Assembly: GCA_020428105.1 (NCBI GenBank)
Contig: JAGQNK010000005.1
Location: forward strand, 1 to 43,655
Length of the DNA stretch: 43,655 bases
Source of the DNA: Candidatus Saccharimonadota bacterium
GTDB lineage: Bacteria > Patescibacteriota > Saccharimonadia > Saccharimonadales > JAGQNK01
Direction of reading: 5' to 3'
The translations under genes were made by a program, and so were the position numbers. Under the pieces are notes generated by a model that saw nothing but the letters and a program-made list of their open reading frames with translations, was not told where the DNA came from and ran no database searches. This document shows, in pieces, positions 42,602-43,655 of this stretch (its first letter is position 1; every line of letters begins with the position of its first letter).

Positions 42602-43594
42602 CTACACCCCACCTTTGACTTTACGTTCTATTACTGAATGTACTGCAAGTGCAATGTGTTTGGCAGTTAATCCAAGGCTCTCTGCAAGCTCATCGGGCTT
42701 TCCAGATTCACCAAATCTATCCTTTACGCCTATACGGAACAATGGCGCTGGCAAATGCTCTGACAATAGCTCTGCAACAACACTACCTAAACCACCATTC
42801 ATCTGTGCTTCTTCAGCTGTCACGACAGCTCCGGTTTTACGAACGCTTCCTAATATAGTCTTGTCATCGAGTGGCTTAATCGTGGGGCAATGTACAAGCT
42901 CTGCACTAATACCGTCCTTGCGCAATTTTTCTACAGCAATCAAAGCCTGATAGGTCATCGTACCCGTAGCAACAATGGTCACATCTGATCCCTCGCTATA
43001 AACATAAGCTTTACCAATTTCAAAAGGAGCATCTAGTGTAGTGATGACCGCCGAAGCCTCCCTGGCTAACCGCATATAGGTTGGTCGATTGTCTTTTGCC
43101 ATTGCAAGCGTAGCCTTCTCAGCTTCGACACTATCGCATGGGGCAATCACTACCATATTTGGCAAAACTCGCATGATTGCGATATCCTCTAGCATCTGGT
43201 GAGTTGCGCCATCTGGTCCAACCGATACCCCGGCGTGTGAACCAATTATCTTGACCGGCCTGTCATTTAGGCAAATCGTTGTCCTAATCTGCTCCCAGTT
43301 ACGCCCTGGACTAAAGGTTGCGTAACTACTAACAAAGGGGATTTTTCCTTGCGATGCTAGGCCAGACCCAACTGTCACAAGATTTTGTTCGGCCACGCCT
43401 ATTTCGATGAATCGATCGGGAAATGCATCACGAAACAAATGCATCTGAGTTGATTCAGTCAAATCAGCACATGCAGCGACTACATTATCGTCCAGTTGGC
43501 CAGCTTTTAGCAGTCCGCGTCCAAAGCCTTTGCGATTGGGCTCCTTAGTAATTTCTATAGACAGGATATTGTCAACAAGATATTGATTATTCAT
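42602..43594 (-). CDS. transketolase C-terminal subunit
   Basis: 330 residues, corresponding to the pyrimidine-binding and C-terminal domains of transketolase, as found in split enzymes. The catalytic Glu is E69 in IEIGVAEQNLV, followed by VSSYATFSPGRNWEQIRTTI, and the C-terminal domain starts near SVRKTGAVVTAEEAQMNGGLGSVVAE. The start is the ATG at 43594, where AGGAG lies 5 nt upstream; the GTG two codons earlier is too close to that site. The missing thiamine-diphosphate-binding half is expected in the gene just upstream, which continues beyond the window. Confidence 0.92.
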   Translation of the reverse strand: MNNQYLVDNILSIEITKEPNRKGFGRGLLKAGQLDDNVVAACADLTESTQMHLFRDAFPDRFIEIGVAEQNLVTVGSGLASQGKIPFVSSYATFSPGRNWEQIRTTICLNDRPVKIIGSHAGVSVGPDGATHQMLEDIAIMRVLPNMVVIAPCDSVEAEKATLAMAKDNRPTYMRLAREASAVITTLDAPFEIGKAYVYSEGSDVTIVATGTMTYQALIAVEKLRKDGISAELVHCPTIKPLDDKTILGSVRKTGAVVTAEEAQMNGGLGSVVAELLSEHLPAPLFRIGVKDRFGESGKPDELAESLGLTAKHIALAVHSVIERKVKGGV

Positions 43595-43655
43595 GCTCAC
43601 TCCTGATCTTGCCCTTGAGGGTACGTAGTTCAGCCAACGCTACTTTTGCCTGCAT
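43587..43655 (-). CDS. C-terminal fragment, probably of the transketolase N-terminal subunit
   Basis: Only the last 22 codons are visible, ending in TLKGKIRSEHE and a TAA at 43587-43589. The frame is open to the edge, overlaps the next gene by 8 nt, and contains that gene's ribosome binding site. The residues AKVALAEL fit the end of a split-transketolase N-terminal subunit, and gene order (N-part before C-part) supports it. The assignment rests on context. Confidence 0.55.
   Translation of the reverse strand: MQAKVALAELRTLKGKIRSEHE

Noticed and set aside
1-43655. UGA recoding as in Gracilibacteria or Absconditabacteria
   Set aside because: TGA serves as stop in rnhB (ATGA overlap with yraN), and no gene has an in-frame TGA.

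Overview
The window looks like chromosomal DNA of a Candidate Phyla Radiation bacterium, most likely Candidatus Saccharibacteria (TM7). This is inferred from gene content and protein style, not from a marker search. Points in favour are a compact layout with many 4-nt overlaps, moderate GC, a complete gatC-gatA-gatB set, a type IV pilus PilB, a two-subunit transketolase and several small membrane proteins without clear relatives. TGA is read as stop (rnhB ends in TGA inside an ATGA overlap), which argues against the UGA-recoding Gracilibacteria/Absconditabacteria. I see no tRNA, rRNA, IS element or CRISPR array, and no gene-free stretch longer than 300 nt.

Layout. 1-501: a beta-helix-like fragment at the left edge. 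565-2657 (minus): tyrS and a methyltransferase. 2777-5773 (plus): a class A penicillin-binding protein. 5846-12021 (minus): nusA, clpC (preceded by a perfect CIRCE operator), a membrane HExxH protein and radA, a transcription/proteostasis/repair block. 12160-14715 (plus): an M1 aminopeptidase. 14699-16089 (minus): rplS-rnhB-yraN. 16193-17326 (plus): malic enzyme. 17323-18924 (minus): pilB. 18972-19469 (plus): a TrmH-family RNA methyltransferase. 19599-24896 (minus): six tightly packed phage-tail-like structural genes. 25161-26222 (plus): a membrane CAP protein. 26273-35427 (minus): gatC-gatA-small membrane gene-gatB-galU-three small membrane genes-dnaE. 35519-36523 (plus): alpha/beta hydrolase. 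36520-38484 (minus): uvrB. 38575-39831 (minus): an unrecognised protein. 39919-40602 (plus): a divergent CDP-alcohol phosphatidyltransferase-like protein. 40612-43655 (minus): a sugar-phosphate operon (transketolase N-part fragment, transketolase C-part, class II aldolase, PfkB kinase).

Most of the window is housekeeping. The outstanding region is the six-gene cassette at 19599-24896. Its products resemble tail-fibre, LamG and beta-propeller virion proteins, have no signal peptides, and occur with no capsid, terminase, portal, integrase or lysis gene in view. It could be a prophage remnant, a tailocin-like particle module, or a host-contact structure of an episymbiont. Two regulatory themes also stand out. 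One is HrcA/CIRCE control of clpC. The other is a recurrent start architecture in which an extended -10 box (TGnTAnnnT) ends 6-8 nt before the start codon with no Shine-Dalgarno sequence, implying widespread leaderless mRNAs.
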